Source: Rothia nasimurium
GTDB taxonomy: Bacteria; Actinomycetota; Actinomycetes; Actinomycetales; Micrococcaceae
DNA: 47,628 nucleotides
Direction of reading: 5' to 3'
Assembly: GCF_928381705.1 (NCBI RefSeq)
Contig: NZ_CAKMSR010000015.1
Coordinates: forward strand, 1 to 47,628
The translations under genes were made by a program, and so were the position numbers. Position 1 is the first letter of the stretch, and every line of letters starts with the position of its first letter. The notes beneath the pieces were generated by a model. It had not been told where the DNA came from and searched no databases. It worked only from the letters and a program-made list of their open reading frames with translations. Below, one piece after another: positions 35,985 through 45,418 of this stretch.

Positions 35985-37589
35985 ATGAGCGAGAACCCCA
36001 CCACCGATGCCCCCGATTTGACCACCACCGCCGGTAAGATCGCTGACTTCTACGCCCGCCGCGAGCAGACTCTTGCGCCCACTGGCCAGGGCCCGATCGA
36101 CCGCCAGCACGAACGCGGCAAGCAGACTGCCCGCGAGCGCATTGAGATGCTGCTTGACGAGGGTTCTTTTGTGGAGTTTGATGCCCTGGCTAAGCACCGT
36201 ACTACGGCTTTTGGTATGGAGAAGAAAAAGCCGCTGGGTGATGGCCTGGTTTCGGGGTACGGCACCATCGATGGACGTCTGGTAGCCGTATATTCGCAGG
36301 ACTTTACGGTTTATGGTGGTTCGCTCTCGCAGGTTAACGGCGAGAAAATTGTGAAGGTGCAGAAGTTCGCGTTGAAGAACGGCTGCCCCATTATCGGCAT
36401 TAATGACGGCGGTGGCGCCCGCATTCAGGAGGGCGTAGCTTCCCTGGCCATGTTCGCCGATATCTTCCGTATGAATGTACGTGCCTCGGGCGTGATTCCG
36501 CAGATTTCGGTCATTATGGGCCCCTGCGCCGGTGGTGCGGCCTATTCCCCCGCCCTGACTGATTACATCGTGATGGTCGATAAGACCAGCCACATGTTTA
36601 TTACCGGCCCCGATGTCATTAAGACCGTGACCGGTGAAGAAGTCGATATGGAGACCCTGGGCGGTGCCCGCCAGCACAATGCGGTGACCGGTACGTCCAC
36701 CTACCTGGCTGAGGACGAAGAGGACGCCTTTGATTTCGTCCGCGAGCTCGTTGAGTTCCTGCCCTCCAACAACCTCACCGAGACCTTCCCCCTGGATCAT
36801 GATCAGGACCCCGAGGTCACCGTCGATGACCTCGATCTTGACCTACTGATTCCTGATTCAGCTAACCAGCCCTACGATATGCGGGCTGTGATTGAGTCGG
36901 TGGTTGATGATGGCCATTTCTTTGAGTTGCAGGCCCTCTACGCCCCCAACGTGATGATTGGTTATGCCCGGGTTGAGGGTAAGACCGTGGGTATTGTGGC
37001 CAACCAGCCCATGCAGTTCGCTGGCACCCTCGATATCAATGCTTCTGAGAAGGCTGCGCGTTTTGTGCGTAACTGCGATGCCTTCAACATTCCGATTCTA
37101 ACTTTTGTGGACGTACCCGGCTTCCTGCCCGGCACCGACCAGGAGTTCAACGGCATTATCCGCCGCGGCGCTAAACTGCTCTATGCTTACGCTGAGGCTA
37201 CCGTTCCGCTGGTTACCGTCATTACCCGCAAGGCCTACGGTGGGGCCTACATTGTGATGGGCTCTAAGAAGCTGGGCGCCGATATTAATCTGGCGTGGCC
37301 CACCGCCCAGATCGGTGTGATGGGGGCCCAGGGTGCGGTCAATATTCTCTACCGCCGCGATCTGGCCGCTGTGGCCGAAGAGGGCGGCGATGTTGAGGCT
37401 AAGCGCGCTGAGCTGATTGCCAAGTACGAAGAGGAGCTGCTCAACCCCTATCAGGCTGCTGAGCTGGGCTACATCGATGAGGTCATCGCCCCTTCCGAGA
37501 CCCGCGTGCGCATCATTTCTTCCCTGCGGGCCCTGCGCGATAAGCGCGCAGCCTCCCCCGCTAAAAAGCACGGCAACATTCCGCTGTAA
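35985..37589 (+). CDS. accD: Acyl-CoA carboxylase beta (carboxyltransferase) subunit
   Basis: Transfers carboxyl from biotin to acetyl- or propionyl-CoA for fatty-acid synthesis. The 534-aa crotonase-fold protein has [20 protein letters not shown], the oxyanion-forming [40 protein letters not shown] in the N-domain, and [20 protein letters not shown] plus [20 protein letters not shown] in the C-domain. It fits the AccD5/PccB type; substrate choice (acetyl or propionyl) depends on one pocket residue I cannot assign without alignment. ATG at 35985 gives the usual N-terminus. accE follows 14 nt downstream. Confidence 0.94.
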   Translation: MSENPTTDAPDLTTTAGKIADFYARREQTLAPTGQGPIDRQHERGKQTARERIEMLLDEGSFVEFDALAKHRTTAFGMEKKKPLGDGLVSGYGTIDGRLVAVYSQDFTVYGGSLSQVNGEKIVKVQKFALKNGCPIIGINDGGGARIQEGVASLAMFADIFRMNVRASGVIPQISVIMGPCAGGAAYSPALTDYIVMVDKTSHMFITGPDVIKTVTGEEVDMETLGGARQHNAVTGTSTYLAEDEEDAFDFVRELVEFLPSNNLTETFPLDHDQDPEVTVDDLDLDLLIPDSANQPYDMRAVIESVVDDGHFFELQALYAPNVMIGYARVEGKTVGIVANQPMQFAGTLDINASEKAARFVRNCDAFNIPILTFVDVPGFLPGTDQEFNGIIRRGAKLLYAYAEATVPLVTVITRKAYGGAYIVMGSKKLGADINLAWPTAQIGVMGAQGAVNILYRRDLAAVAEEGGDVEAKRAELIAKYEEELLNPYQAAELGYIDEVIAPSETRVRIISSLRALRDKRAASPAKKHGNIPL

Positions 37590-37603
37590 GGGGTCGATAG
37601 ATT

Positions 37604-37918
37604 ATGGCAACTCCCAATCCGCTGTCCCTGCTGGGCTTCGGCAAGAAGCCGGTGCCCGCGTCCGCCCCGGTAGAAGACCGGGGGCAGGACGCCGGTGAGC
37701 AGCAGGTGCCCGCCCCTGTGCTTTCGGTGGTGCGGGGCAACCCCACGGAAGAAGAGCTGGCTGCGCTGACCAGCGTCGTGGTGGCTCTGCAGGCCCAGGC
37801 CGATTCCCAGCAGGAGACCGCACTGGAAATGTGGCAGCGCCGCCTCAATCACACCCAGCGCCTGGGTATGCGACTGCGCCCTGGGCCCGGCTCCTGGAAG
37901 CGGGCCCGACCCCAGTAG
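37604..37918 (+). CDS. accE: Acyl-CoA carboxylase epsilon subunit
   Basis: The 104-aa protein has a Pro/Ala-rich, low-complexity first half and the conserved C-terminal core LSVVRGNPTEEELAALTSVV followed by a helix and PGSWKRARPQ at the end. These are hallmarks of the small epsilon subunit that stabilises actinobacterial acyl-CoA carboxylases. Its position directly after the beta subunit gene supports this. Confidence 0.88.
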   Translation: MATPNPLSLLGFGKKPVPASAPVEDRGQDAGEQQVPAPVLSVVRGNPTEEELAALTSVVVALQAQADSQQETALEMWQRRLNHTQRLGMRLRPGPGSWKRARPQ

Positions 37919-37971
37919 TTCCCCCACCCAGCTCCCTGTTTTCTGGGTCACAGTATCCTAGAATGGGGTGT

Positions 37972-39675
37972 ATGACACTACACCCAGATTTACCCGAAAT
38001 TTTTAAGGCCGACCGCGCTCAGACCGAGGTCGACCGTATTGCCAACGACTATTACGAGAAGACCCTGGAACTAGACCCGGCAGCGGCCACCATCGAGGGC
38101 CGCAAGGGGCGGGAAACCGAGTACCCCGACTACTCCCCCGCCGGCACCCAGGCAGAGATTGACCTAGCCCGCGCTACTCTGGCAGCCCTTGACGCCGTTG
38201 AACCGGCCGACGACATCGACCGGGTTACTGTCGATGCCATGCGCGAGCGCCTGGGTCTCAAGCTCGAACTGCACGAGGCGGGCCTGGGCGACTGGGAACT
38301 CAACAACATTGCCTCCCCTGTTCAGGGTATTCGCGCCATCTTTGACCTGATGAACCGTGAAACAGCCGAGGACTGGGGGCACATTGCTGGCCGCCTGGGT
38401 AACGTTGCGGAAGCGGTTCGCGGTTATATCGAGACCCTAGAAGCCGCCCGCACCGCAGGTAAGGTGGCAGCGGTGCGTCAGGTCGATATCGTCATCGAGC
38501 AGGTAGCCGCCTACGTTGCCGAAGGCGGTTTCTTCGACGCTCTGGCACAAGAGGTAGCCGAAGCAGCCCCCGAGCACACCGACCGAGCCATCCAGGGGGC
38601 GGCGTCCGCCAAGGAAGGCTACAGCGAACTTCTCTCCTATCTCAAAGACACCCTGCGCCCCGACGCGCCCGAGGCCGATGCTGTGGGCCGCGAGCGCTAC
38701 TCCCTTTACTCCCGTCAGTTCGTGGGAACCACCCTCGACCTGGAAGAGACCTATGCCTGGGGCATCGAGGAGCTCGACCGCATCATCGCGGCCCAGCAGG
38801 AGGTCGCCGAAGCCATCAAGCCCGGGGCTACCATTGACCAGGCAAAGGCCCTGCTCGATGCTGATCCCAAGCGTACCCTGAAGGGCACCGATGAACTGCG
38901 GGCCTGGATGCAGAAGCTCTCCGACGCTGCCGTCAATTATCTGGCCCAAGAGCACTTCACGATCGAGGGCCCGTTGCGCAAGCTCGAGTGCATGATTGCC
39001 CCCACCCAGGAGGGCGGTATCTACTACACCGGCCCGTCCGCTGATTTTGAGCGCGCTGGTCGCATGTGGTGGTCGGTGCCCGAAGGTGAAGATACTTTTG
39101 GCACCTGGCGCGAGACCTCAACCGTCTACCACGAGGGCGTACCCGGCCACCATCTGCAGGTTGCCTATGCAACCGCTATGGCCGAGGCCCTGAACCAGTG
39201 GCGTGCTAACGCCGTGTGGGTTTCGGGCCATGGCGAGGGCTGGGCCCTGTACGCTGAGCGCCTCATGGACGAGCTGGGTTATCTCTCTGACCCTGGCGAC
39301 CGCATGGGTATGCTCGATGCCCAGCGCCTGCGCGCTGCCCGCGTGGTCTTCGATATCGGCCTGCACTGCGGTTTTGAGATCCCAGAACGCTGGGTGACCG
39401 AGCTGGGTGTAGAACCGGGCATCTGGGACGCAGAGAAGGGCTATAAGTTCCTAGAGGCCAACCTCGATATCTCCGAGGGCCAGCGCCGCTTTGAGTTCCT
39501 GCGCTACCTGGGCTGGCCGGGTCAGGCCCCCTCTTACAAGGTGGGCGAGCGAGTCTGGTTACAGCTACGTGAGGACGCCCGCGCCGCCGGAATCTCTGAC
39601 CGCGACTTCCACACCCGGGCCCTCAAACTGGGCTCGGTCGGGCTTGATACCCTGCGCCGGGCACTAGCTGCCTAA
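37972..39675 (+). CDS. DUF885 family zinc-metallopeptidase-like protein
   Basis: The 567-aa protein is largely helical and contains TSTVYHEGVPGHHLQVAYAT, with a HExxxGHH metal-binding motif at 387-394 and a downstream SGHGEGWALYAERLMDELGY that supplies the third ligand (Glu). This matches the DUF885 family, related to M32-like carboxypeptidases; peptidase activity is inferred. The ATG at 37972 follows TAGAAT by 7 nt, indicating a leaderless mRNA, so the longer reading frame beginning inside accE is not used. It is not secreted. Confidence 0.88.
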   Translation: MTLHPDLPEIFKADRAQTEVDRIANDYYEKTLELDPAAATIEGRKGRETEYPDYSPAGTQAEIDLARATLAALDAVEPADDIDRVTVDAMRERLGLKLELHEAGLGDWELNNIASPVQGIRAIFDLMNRETAEDWGHIAGRLGNVAEAVRGYIETLEAARTAGKVAAVRQVDIVIEQVAAYVAEGGFFDALAQEVAEAAPEHTDRAIQGAASAKEGYSELLSYLKDTLRPDAPEADAVGRERYSLYSRQFVGTTLDLEETYAWGIEELDRIIAAQQEVAEAIKPGATIDQAKALLDADPKRTLKGTDELRAWMQKLSDAAVNYLAQEHFTIEGPLRKLECMIAPTQEGGIYYTGPSADFERAGRMWWSVPEGEDTFGTWRETSTVYHEGVPGHHLQVAYATAMAEALNQWRANAVWVSGHGEGWALYAERLMDELGYLSDPGDRMGMLDAQRLRAARVVFDIGLHCGFEIPERWVTELGVEPGIWDAEKGYKFLEANLDISEGQRRFEFLRYLGWPGQAPSYKVGERVWLQLREDARAAGISDRDFHTRALKLGSVGLDTLRRALAA

Positions 39676-39689
39676 GTGGCGTCAACATG

Positions 39690-39729
39690 AAGCGGGCCCT
39701 GCACACCGATAGGTGCGCAGGGCCCGCTT
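39690..39729. terminator. Bidirectional terminator between the DUF885 and symporter genes
   Basis: AAGCGGGCCCTGC pairs perfectly with GCAGGGCCCGCTT (13 bp, 14-nt loop). It separates two convergent genes; each arm ends with only two A or T, so termination depends on stem strength. Confidence 0.8.
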
Positions 39730-39751
39730 CTCTATGCGGCAGGGCTAAGGG

Positions 39752-41155
39752 TTAGGACGCTGCCGCGGCAGGTACCTGGGGTGCCTCGCCCAGGCGGGCG
39801 TAGACGTCCTCAGCGACAAAGCCGCCCTCAGTGCGGGGAGCCTTGTAGAGTTCCTCGTTCAGAATGCCCTCGCGCTTGGCGACAATCAGGGCTACCAGGG
39901 CCTGGCCTGCGACGTTGACGGCGGTACGGCCCATATCAATGATGGGGTCGATGGCCAGGAGCAGGCCAACGCCGTCGAGGGGAAGGCCCAGGGTGGAGAG
40001 GGTGAGGGTGAGCATGACCGTTGCACCGGTGGTTCCTGCGGTGGCGGTGGAACCGAGCACCGACACCATAATGATGAGCAGGTAGTGGGTGATGTTGAGG
40101 TCGATGCCGTAGAACTGGGCCACAAAGAGGGCTGCTAGGGCGGGGTAGACCGCGGCGCAGCCGTCCATCTTGGTGGTGGAGCCCAGGGGAACCGCGAAGG
40201 AGGCGTAGGCGCGGGGCACACCAAAGTTACGTTCAGCTACGGACTGGGTCAGAGGCATGGTGCCCATGGACGAGCGGGAAACGAAGCCCATCTGCACAGC
40301 GGGCCAAACGCCCGAGAAGAACTGCTTAATAGACAGACCGTTGGCGCGGGCAATGGCGGGGTAGACCACGAAGAGCACAAGGGCCAGGCCGATGTAGAGC
40401 ACAATTACGAAACGGGCCAGAGAGCCCATGGAGGTCCAGCCGTAGGCGTAGACGGCTCGGCCAATCAGGCCGATAGTGCCGAGCGGGGCCAGGCGGATAA
40501 TCCACCAGAGGATGGTCTGAATAATGGCCAGAGCGCTCTTATTGAGGTCAAGGAAGGGTTTGGCTGCGGGGCCGGTCTTGAGGGCTGCAATACCCACGGC
40601 TACTGAAATCACAAGAATCTGGAGCACGTTGAAGCTAGCTGAGCCTGTGACGGTCTCGCCCGAGTTTGAGATGCTCACGCCCAGGCCGAGGAAGTTGGCG
40701 GGAATCAGACCGGTGAGGAAGCCCAGCCAGGAGCCGGTGCGCCCTTCGTAGGTTTCGGGGGCCGCTAGGCCGGTATTTGCACCGGGCTGGGTGACGAGCC
40801 CGAGCACCAGGCCAATCAAGACAGCGATGAGTGCGGTGTAGGCGAACCACAGCAGGGTTTTGGTAGCCAGGCGGGCTGCGTTAGATACTTCAGCCAGGTT
40901 GGCGATGGACGACACCACGGCAGTGAAGATGAGGGGTACGACCGCCGCTTTGAGCAGGGTGACGTAGGAGGAGCCAATAGTGGAGAGGGTGGTCATGAGC
41001 CAGTTGGGGTTCTCGGTGGCGTCGCCGCCGAGGTTGGTGGCTACCAGGCCCAAGATCACGCCCAGGATGAGGGCGGCGATAATTTGATTACCGAAGGACG
41101 TAGCCCAGGCGGGAAGTCTCTTGCGGCTAGCGGGTGCTGTGGTGTGGTTTAACAT
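39752..41155 (-). CDS. Dicarboxylate/amino acid:cation symporter (DAACS family)
   Basis: The 467-aa inner-membrane protein imports glutamate, aspartate or C4-dicarboxylates with Na+ or H+. It has about eight transmembrane helices and two re-entrant loops; recognisable blocks are FTAVVSSIANLAEVSNAARL, the serine-rich HP1-like SRSSMGTMPLTQSVAERN, PLGSTTKMDGCAAVYPALAA and GTTGATVMLTLTLSTLGLPL plus DPIIDMGRTAVNVAGQALVA. The last motif carries the Asp/Asn-Arg residues that bind substrate in GltPh. The C-terminus is soluble. Substrate cannot be fixed. Confidence 0.93.
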   Translation of the reverse strand: MLNHTTAPASRKRLPAWATSFGNQIIAALILGVILGLVATNLGGDATENPNWLMTTLSTIGSSYVTLLKAAVVPLIFTAVVSSIANLAEVSNAARLATKTLLWFAYTALIAVLIGLVLGLVTQPGANTGLAAPETYEGRTGSWLGFLTGLIPANFLGLGVSISNSGETVTGSASFNVLQILVISVAVGIAALKTGPAAKPFLDLNKSALAIIQTILWWIIRLAPLGTIGLIGRAVYAYGWTSMGSLARFVIVLYIGLALVLFVVYPAIARANGLSIKQFFSGVWPAVQMGFVSRSSMGTMPLTQSVAERNFGVPRAYASFAVPLGSTTKMDGCAAVYPALAALFVAQFYGIDLNITHYLLIIMVSVLGSTATAGTTGATVMLTLTLSTLGLPLDGVGLLLAIDPIIDMGRTAVNVAGQALVALIVAKREGILNEELYKAPRTEGGFVAEDVYARLGEAPQVPAAAAS

Positions 41156-41379
41156 GTCTCACCACTGTACGCCTGGCCCTGGGGCTTGTGAATCGGGGTG
41201 TAAAGCTAGGACATATTTTGCTGTAGGTCACATGATGGCCTGGGTTTTTTACGGATCGGTCTTCACAGGTGGAACCCCTCTCAACTAAACTGTGATTCAA
41301 GTTACTTTTATGTGCTTTTTATGAACAGGTAGGCCCTGGATGCCTACCCCGTAGTCAGATACAACTCAAAGGAGAGACA

Positions 41380-42903
41380 ATGACTGTTTACGCCGCACCC
41401 GGCTCAGCAGATTCCATCACCACCTTCAAGTCCCGCTACGACCACTTCATCGGAGGGGAATGGGTAGCCCCGGCCGAGGGCCAGTATTTTGAAGATATCT
41501 CCCCGGTTAACGGCAAGCCCTTTGCAGAAGTCGCCCGCGGTACCGCAGCTGATATCGACAAGGCTATTGACGCAGCCTGGAAGGCTTTTGAGACCTGGGG
41601 CAAGACCTCCCCCACCGAGCGTGCCACCCTGCTGCTCAAGCTGGCCCAGATTATGGAAGATAACCTGGAATCCATCGCCGTGGCTGAGACCTGGGAGAAC
41701 GGCAAGCCCGTGCGTGAAACCCTGGCCGCAGATATCCCGCTTGGCGTTGACCACCTGCGCTACTTCGCGTCCGCTATCCGCACCCAGGAAGGCCGCCTGT
41801 CAGAGATTGACGAGAACACCGTGGCCTACCACTTCCACGAGCCACTGGGCGTGGTCGGCCAGATTATCCCCTGGAACTTCCCCATCCTTATGGCCATCTG
41901 GAAGATTGCTCCGGCCCTGGCAGCGGGCAACACCATCGTGCTCAAGCCCGCCGAGCAGACCCCGGTTTCGGTGCTCTACCTGGTTGACCTGTGGAAGGAT
42001 GTACTCCCCGCCGGTGTGCTGAACGTTGTGAACGGCTTTGGCCCCGAGGCTGGCGCCGCCCTCTCTGGCAGCAAGCGCATCCGTAAGATTGCTTTTACTG
42101 GTGAGACCACCACCGGTTCTATCATTATGAAGGCCGCAGCCGACAACATCATCCCGGTTACCCTGGAGCTGGGCGGCAAGTCCCCCAACGTCTTCTTTGC
42201 CGATGTTGCTGCCGAGAAGGACTCCTTCTACGACAAGGCACTCGAAGGCTTTGCCTCCTTCGGCCTGAACCAGGGCGAGGTCTGCACCTGCCCCTCGCGT
42301 GCGCTGATTCAGAAGCCGATTCACGATTCCTTCCTCGAGGCTGGCATCGAGCGCGTAAAGGCCATGAAGCAGGGCAACCCGCTCGATACCGAGACCATGG
42401 TCGGTGCCCAGGCGTCCAAGGAGCAGTGGGACAAGATTACCGGCTACCTGAAGATTGGCAAGGACGAGGGCGCGGACGTTCTCGTCGGCGGTGAGGCCTG
42501 CGAGCTGGGCGGCGACCTGGCGGACGGCTGGTACATTCAGCCCACCGTTTTTGCCGGTAGCAACGACATGCGTATCTTCCAGGAAGAGATTTTTGGCCCC
42601 GTTTTGGCTACTACCTCTTTCACTGATTTTGATGAGGCTATGCGCATTGCCAATGACACCGATTATGGTCTGGGTGCGGGCGTCTGGACGCGCGACCAGA
42701 ACACCGCCTACCGGGCAGGCCGCACTATTCAGGCTGGCCGTGTATGGATCAACAACTACCATAATTACCCGGCCCACGCCGCTTTCGGTGGCTACAAGAA
42801 GTCAGGCATCGGCCGCGAGAACCACCTGATGATGCTTGAGCACTACCAGCAAACCAAGAACATGCTGGTCAGCTACTCAGATAAGCCGATGGGGCTCTTC
42901 TAA
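41380..42903 (+). CDS. NAD(P)-dependent aldehyde dehydrogenase (ExaC/AcoD-like)
   Basis: Oxidises aldehydes to acids. The 507-aa protein has [39 protein letters not shown], the general base Glu268 in LELGGKSPN, catalytic Cys302 in [11 protein letters not shown] and the C-terminal [14 protein letters not shown]. The double Cys (C-T-C) and the end [13 protein letters not shown] are typical of the ExaC/AcoD group acting on acetaldehyde or similar. A strong AAAGGAGAGACA site precedes the ATG. It stops 19 nt before the start of the inverted repeat bounding the restriction module. Confidence 0.93.
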   Translation: MTVYAAPGSADSITTFKSRYDHFIGGEWVAPAEGQYFEDISPVNGKPFAEVARGTAADIDKAIDAAWKAFETWGKTSPTERATLLLKLAQIMEDNLESIAVAETWENGKPVRETLAADIPLGVDHLRYFASAIRTQEGRLSEIDENTVAYHFHEPLGVVGQIIPWNFPILMAIWKIAPALAAGNTIVLKPAEQTPVSVLYLVDLWKDVLPAGVLNVVNGFGPEAGAALSGSKRIRKIAFTGETTTGSIIMKAAADNIIPVTLELGGKSPNVFFADVAAEKDSFYDKALEGFASFGLNQGEVCTCPSRALIQKPIHDSFLEAGIERVKAMKQGNPLDTETMVGAQASKEQWDKITGYLKIGKDEGADVLVGGEACELGGDLADGWYIQPTVFAGSNDMRIFQEEIFGPVLATTSFTDFDEAMRIANDTDYGLGAGVWTRDQNTAYRAGRTIQAGRVWINNYHNYPAHAAFGGYKKSGIGRENHLMMLEHYQQTKNMLVSYSDKPMGLF

Positions 42904-42922
42904 TACCTGCCTCTGATAGCTT

Positions 42923-42941
42923 GAGGCTTATTCATAAGGGG
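42923..42941 (+). repeat. Left inverted repeat of the restriction module
   Basis: GAGGCTTATTCATAAGGGG. The core GAGGCTTATTCATAAG recurs exactly, inverted, at 47481-47496, and in a near-identical direct copy at 47503. It lies 20 nt after the aldehyde dehydrogenase stop. Confidence 0.75.
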
Positions 42942-42945
42942 TTCC

Positions 42946-42972
42946 GCAGGCTCACGCTCGCCGTGAGCCTGC
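42946..42972 (+). terminator. Hairpin downstream of the aldehyde dehydrogenase gene
   Basis: GCAGGCTCACG pairs perfectly with CGTGAGCCTGC around a 5-nt loop. No T-run follows. It is still high in GC, unlike the sequence beyond it. Confidence 0.6.
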
Positions 42973-43129
42973 ATCATCTACCCTTAACAGATAAACCCTA
43001 TTACTCGTATGCTGCCGGGAAGCAAGCAAGCCATTGCTCAAGTAAAGACCTAACTAGTTCTGCATACGGGACTTAGGCGGATTTTGAAGTACACTAGGCT
43101 GATTCGACAGTGAGCAAGGTTCATATTCT

Positions 43130-43237
43130 ATGCCACTGGAGGAATTTGTAGATAAGCATTGTAACGTGAATTTCATCTCTTTGAGGCCCTCAAGAAGAAC
43201 TCTTCCGCAAAAGTGGAACTATAGTTTAGAAGGTTAG
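43130..43237 (+). CDS. Possible 35-aa leader peptide or remnant
   Basis: An ATG at 43130 opens a 35-codon frame beginning MPLEEFVDKHCNVNFISL and ending in TAG 20 nt before the methyltransferase ATG. AAGG lies 11 nt upstream. No family is recognised. It overlaps the predicted methyltransferase promoter, so it may be chance. Confidence 0.2.
   Translation: MPLEEFVDKHCNVNFISLRPSRRTLPQKWNYSLEG
43203..43225 (+). promoter_or_regulatory. Methyltransferase promoter with palindrome
   Basis: TATAGT at 43220-43225 is a good -10 box, 31 nt before the ATG. The imperfect palindrome TTCCGCAAAAGTGGAA ends 2 nt upstream of it and covers the spacer, where an operator for autoregulation could lie. Confidence 0.4.
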
Positions 43238-43256
43238 ATGCATCAACGGAAATGAG

Positions 43257-45359
43257 ATGGCTTTGCAATATTTTTCGATTCATAACCGCAGATACCTTGG
43301 TTCCAAAAGATCCTTACTGCCACACATCAATGCCATCATCAAAAACCTAACCAAACCCGTCAAAACCGCTGCAGACCTCTTCGCCGGAACCGGTATGGTA
43401 GGAGGAGCACTTACTGAGTCCGGCATCAATGTCACTTTTAACGATCTTCTTAGCTCAAATAGTGTCGTCCACCGAGCCTTCTATGGTCAAGGAGATTACG
43501 ACATGCAAAAACTCGAAAAGATCGTCACCTTTATCAATGAGGTACCCACACAAGAGATACCTGAAAACTACTTTTCTCTCACATTTGCAGACACTTATTT
43601 CTCATATGAAAATTGCCTACTTATTGGACACTACCGTGAGCATATTGAAAGCCTCAGCAAAAGTCAGGTAATCACCCCCAGAGAAGAATCTATACTCATC
43701 ACCAGTCTTATCTACGGAATGGATAAAAAAGCAGCCACGGTCGGACACTATGATGCTTACCGTATCGGACAAGCAGACACTAGCCGCATAATATTCGGTT
43801 TACCTGACATCAAGCCTCTCAAGACCACCAATACAATCCTCACTCAGGACGCAAATCAGGCAGCGGTAGAAGGCACATGGGATCTCGTGTACCTAGACCC
43901 GCCTTACAACTCCCGTCAATATAGCGACATGTATCATTTACTCGAAAATGTTGCCACATGGGAGAAAAAACCTGTTAAATATAAGGCTCTCAAAATTGAT
44001 CGCACTCATATAAAAAGTAATTATTGCACCTCAAAAGCGGTGCCTGCATTTACCGATCTCATAGAAAAACTCAATACTAAATATATTCTTTTTTCCTACA
44101 ATGACACCGGCGCGAGAGGCAACTCCCGCTCAGCAGCCCGTATCACTGACAGCGAAATTATCGATGCCCTCAATCGCCGCGGAAAAGTTACTGTCATCAA
44201 CATTAACCATAAAGGGTTCACAACTGGTAAATCAAAAATTGGAGATATCAAAGAACGCCTCTTCCTCTGCGAAGTGAGATCACCCAGTGAATCTAAAAAA
44301 AAATTAGATCTACAAGAAATACAGGCCCAAACACAAATAAATAAGGTACCCAAAAAGCAGAAAAAACTTATTAAAAAATTAGATAATTTTCCAACATTCC
44401 TTGGCTCTCAGGAACCCTACAATATTATTCAACAAAACCAAACTAAAACTAACATCATCAAAACACCACTCAACTATACCGGCAACAAAAATAAACTCAT
44501 TAACACTCTCAATCCTCTCTTTCCACCAGCTAGCTCAGGAATGCGCTTCATCGATCTCTTTGCAGGCGGAATGAGCGTAGGCCTTAACTCCGGCTACGGT
44601 AAAGTGGTCTTCAACGATATTTCTTCTGCCGTCATAGCACTCGGAAAGCTTTTTGCCACCACTGACTACCATTCTTTAGAAACCCGTATCGAAAACATTA
44701 TCGATGATTTTAAACTCAGCAAAAGCTCTATCAATGGCTACGAATTCTATGGGATGAATTCTTCAAGCGGACTCGGAAAGTATAATAAAGAACCCTATAT
44801 GCGCCTTCGCAAATACTTCAATTCGTTAAGCAGGCAAGATCCCGATTGGCCCATTTATCTCTTTGTGCTTGTCATTTTTGGATTCAATAATCAAATACGC
44901 TTCAATTCAGCAGGAAACTTCAATATGCCAGTAGGCAAAAGAGATTTTAACAATCGCGTGAAAGCAAATCTATACTCAACCATTCAAAAAATTAACTCAA
45001 TGGATGTTGAATTCTGGAACGGCCCCTTTCACTCCTATGATTTTACTTCCAAAGATTTTCTATATTGTGACCCCCCTTACTTACTAGGTCTTGCTAGTTA
45101 TAATGAGCAAGGTGCGTGGACAGATAAAGATGAGCAACAGCTAAGGGATTTCCTTGTCACTCACCATAAACGAGGGGGGTACTTTGCGTTATCCAACGTA
45201 CTATTTCATAAAGGCTTAGAAAATATTTCACTCAGAGAGTGGGCTAATAATCATAAATTCACAATTGTGGAACTAAACCATAGCTACGGGAATTCCTCTT
45301 ACCAACGCAAAGATAGAAATCCTTCCATAGAAACACTCATCACTAATTGGAAAGTATAA
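43257..45359 (+). CDS. Fused tandem adenine-N6 DNA methyltransferase (type IIS, FokI/AlwI-like)
   Basis: The 700-aa protein contains two complete N6-adenine methyltransferase domains. The first (about 10-345) has RYLGSKR, the AdoMet loop ADLFAGTGMVGG (39-50) and catalytic DPPY at 214-217 within DPPYNSRQYSDMYHLLENVA. A Lys/Gln-rich linker (about 345-400) follows. The second (about 405-700) is Dam-like: LNYTGNKNKLI, FIDLFAGGMSVG near 432 and DPPY at 605-608. Two different domains in one chain are expected when an asymmetric site needs a separate methylation on each strand. The gene is AT-rich compared with its neighbours and uses many AT-ending codons, a sign of transfer. It converges with the endonuclease gene. 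Confidence 0.92.
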   Translation: MALQYFSIHNRRYLGSKRSLLPHINAIIKNLTKPVKTAADLFAGTGMVGGALTESGINVTFNDLLSSNSVVHRAFYGQGDYDMQKLEKIVTFINEVPTQEIPENYFSLTFADTYFSYENCLLIGHYREHIESLSKSQVITPREESILITSLIYGMDKKAATVGHYDAYRIGQADTSRIIFGLPDIKPLKTTNTILTQDANQAAVEGTWDLVYLDPPYNSRQYSDMYHLLENVATWEKKPVKYKALKIDRTHIKSNYCTSKAVPAFTDLIEKLNTKYILFSYNDTGARGNSRSAARITDSEIIDALNRRGKVTVININHKGFTTGKSKIGDIKERLFLCEVRSPSESKKKLDLQEIQAQTQINKVPKKQKKLIKKLDNFPTFLGSQEPYNIIQQNQTKTNIIKTPLNYTGNKNKLINTLNPLFPPASSGMRFIDLFAGGMSVGLNSGYGKVVFNDISSAVIALGKLFATTDYHSLETRIENIIDDFKLSKSSINGYEFYGMNSSSGLGKYNKEPYMRLRKYFNSLSRQDPDWPIYLFVLVIFGFNNQIRFNSAGNFNMPVGKRDFNNRVKANLYSTIQKINSMDVEFWNGPFHSYDFTSKDFLYCDPPYLLGLASYNEQGAWTDKDEQQLRDFLVTHHKRGGYFALSNVLFHKGLENISLREWANNHKFTIVELNHSYGNSSYQRKDRNPSIETLITNWKV

Positions 45360-45418
45360 ATCAAGCAATTAGAAGGTTACCACCCTAAACCATTAATTTT
45401 TCCAGTATTTTTAAGCTC

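Larger units (their letters stand above)
42904..43256. other. Intergenic region upstream of the methyltransferase gene
   Basis: It holds the left inverted repeat (42923-42941), a terminator-like hairpin (42946-42972), a 35-codon ORF (43130-43237), and a promoter with a palindrome (43203-43225). Base composition shifts from GC-rich to AT-rich within this stretch. Confidence 0.7.

Noticed and set aside
41800..42777. A 325-codon open frame antisense to the aldehyde dehydrogenase gene
   Set aside because: It mirrors the codon-position bias of a GC-rich gene, has no family resemblance, and the sense strand has all ALDH catalytic motifs. The same applies to the 296-codon antisense frame at 35910-36800 inside accD and the antisense frames within metX (17316-17810) and glyS (14468-15016).
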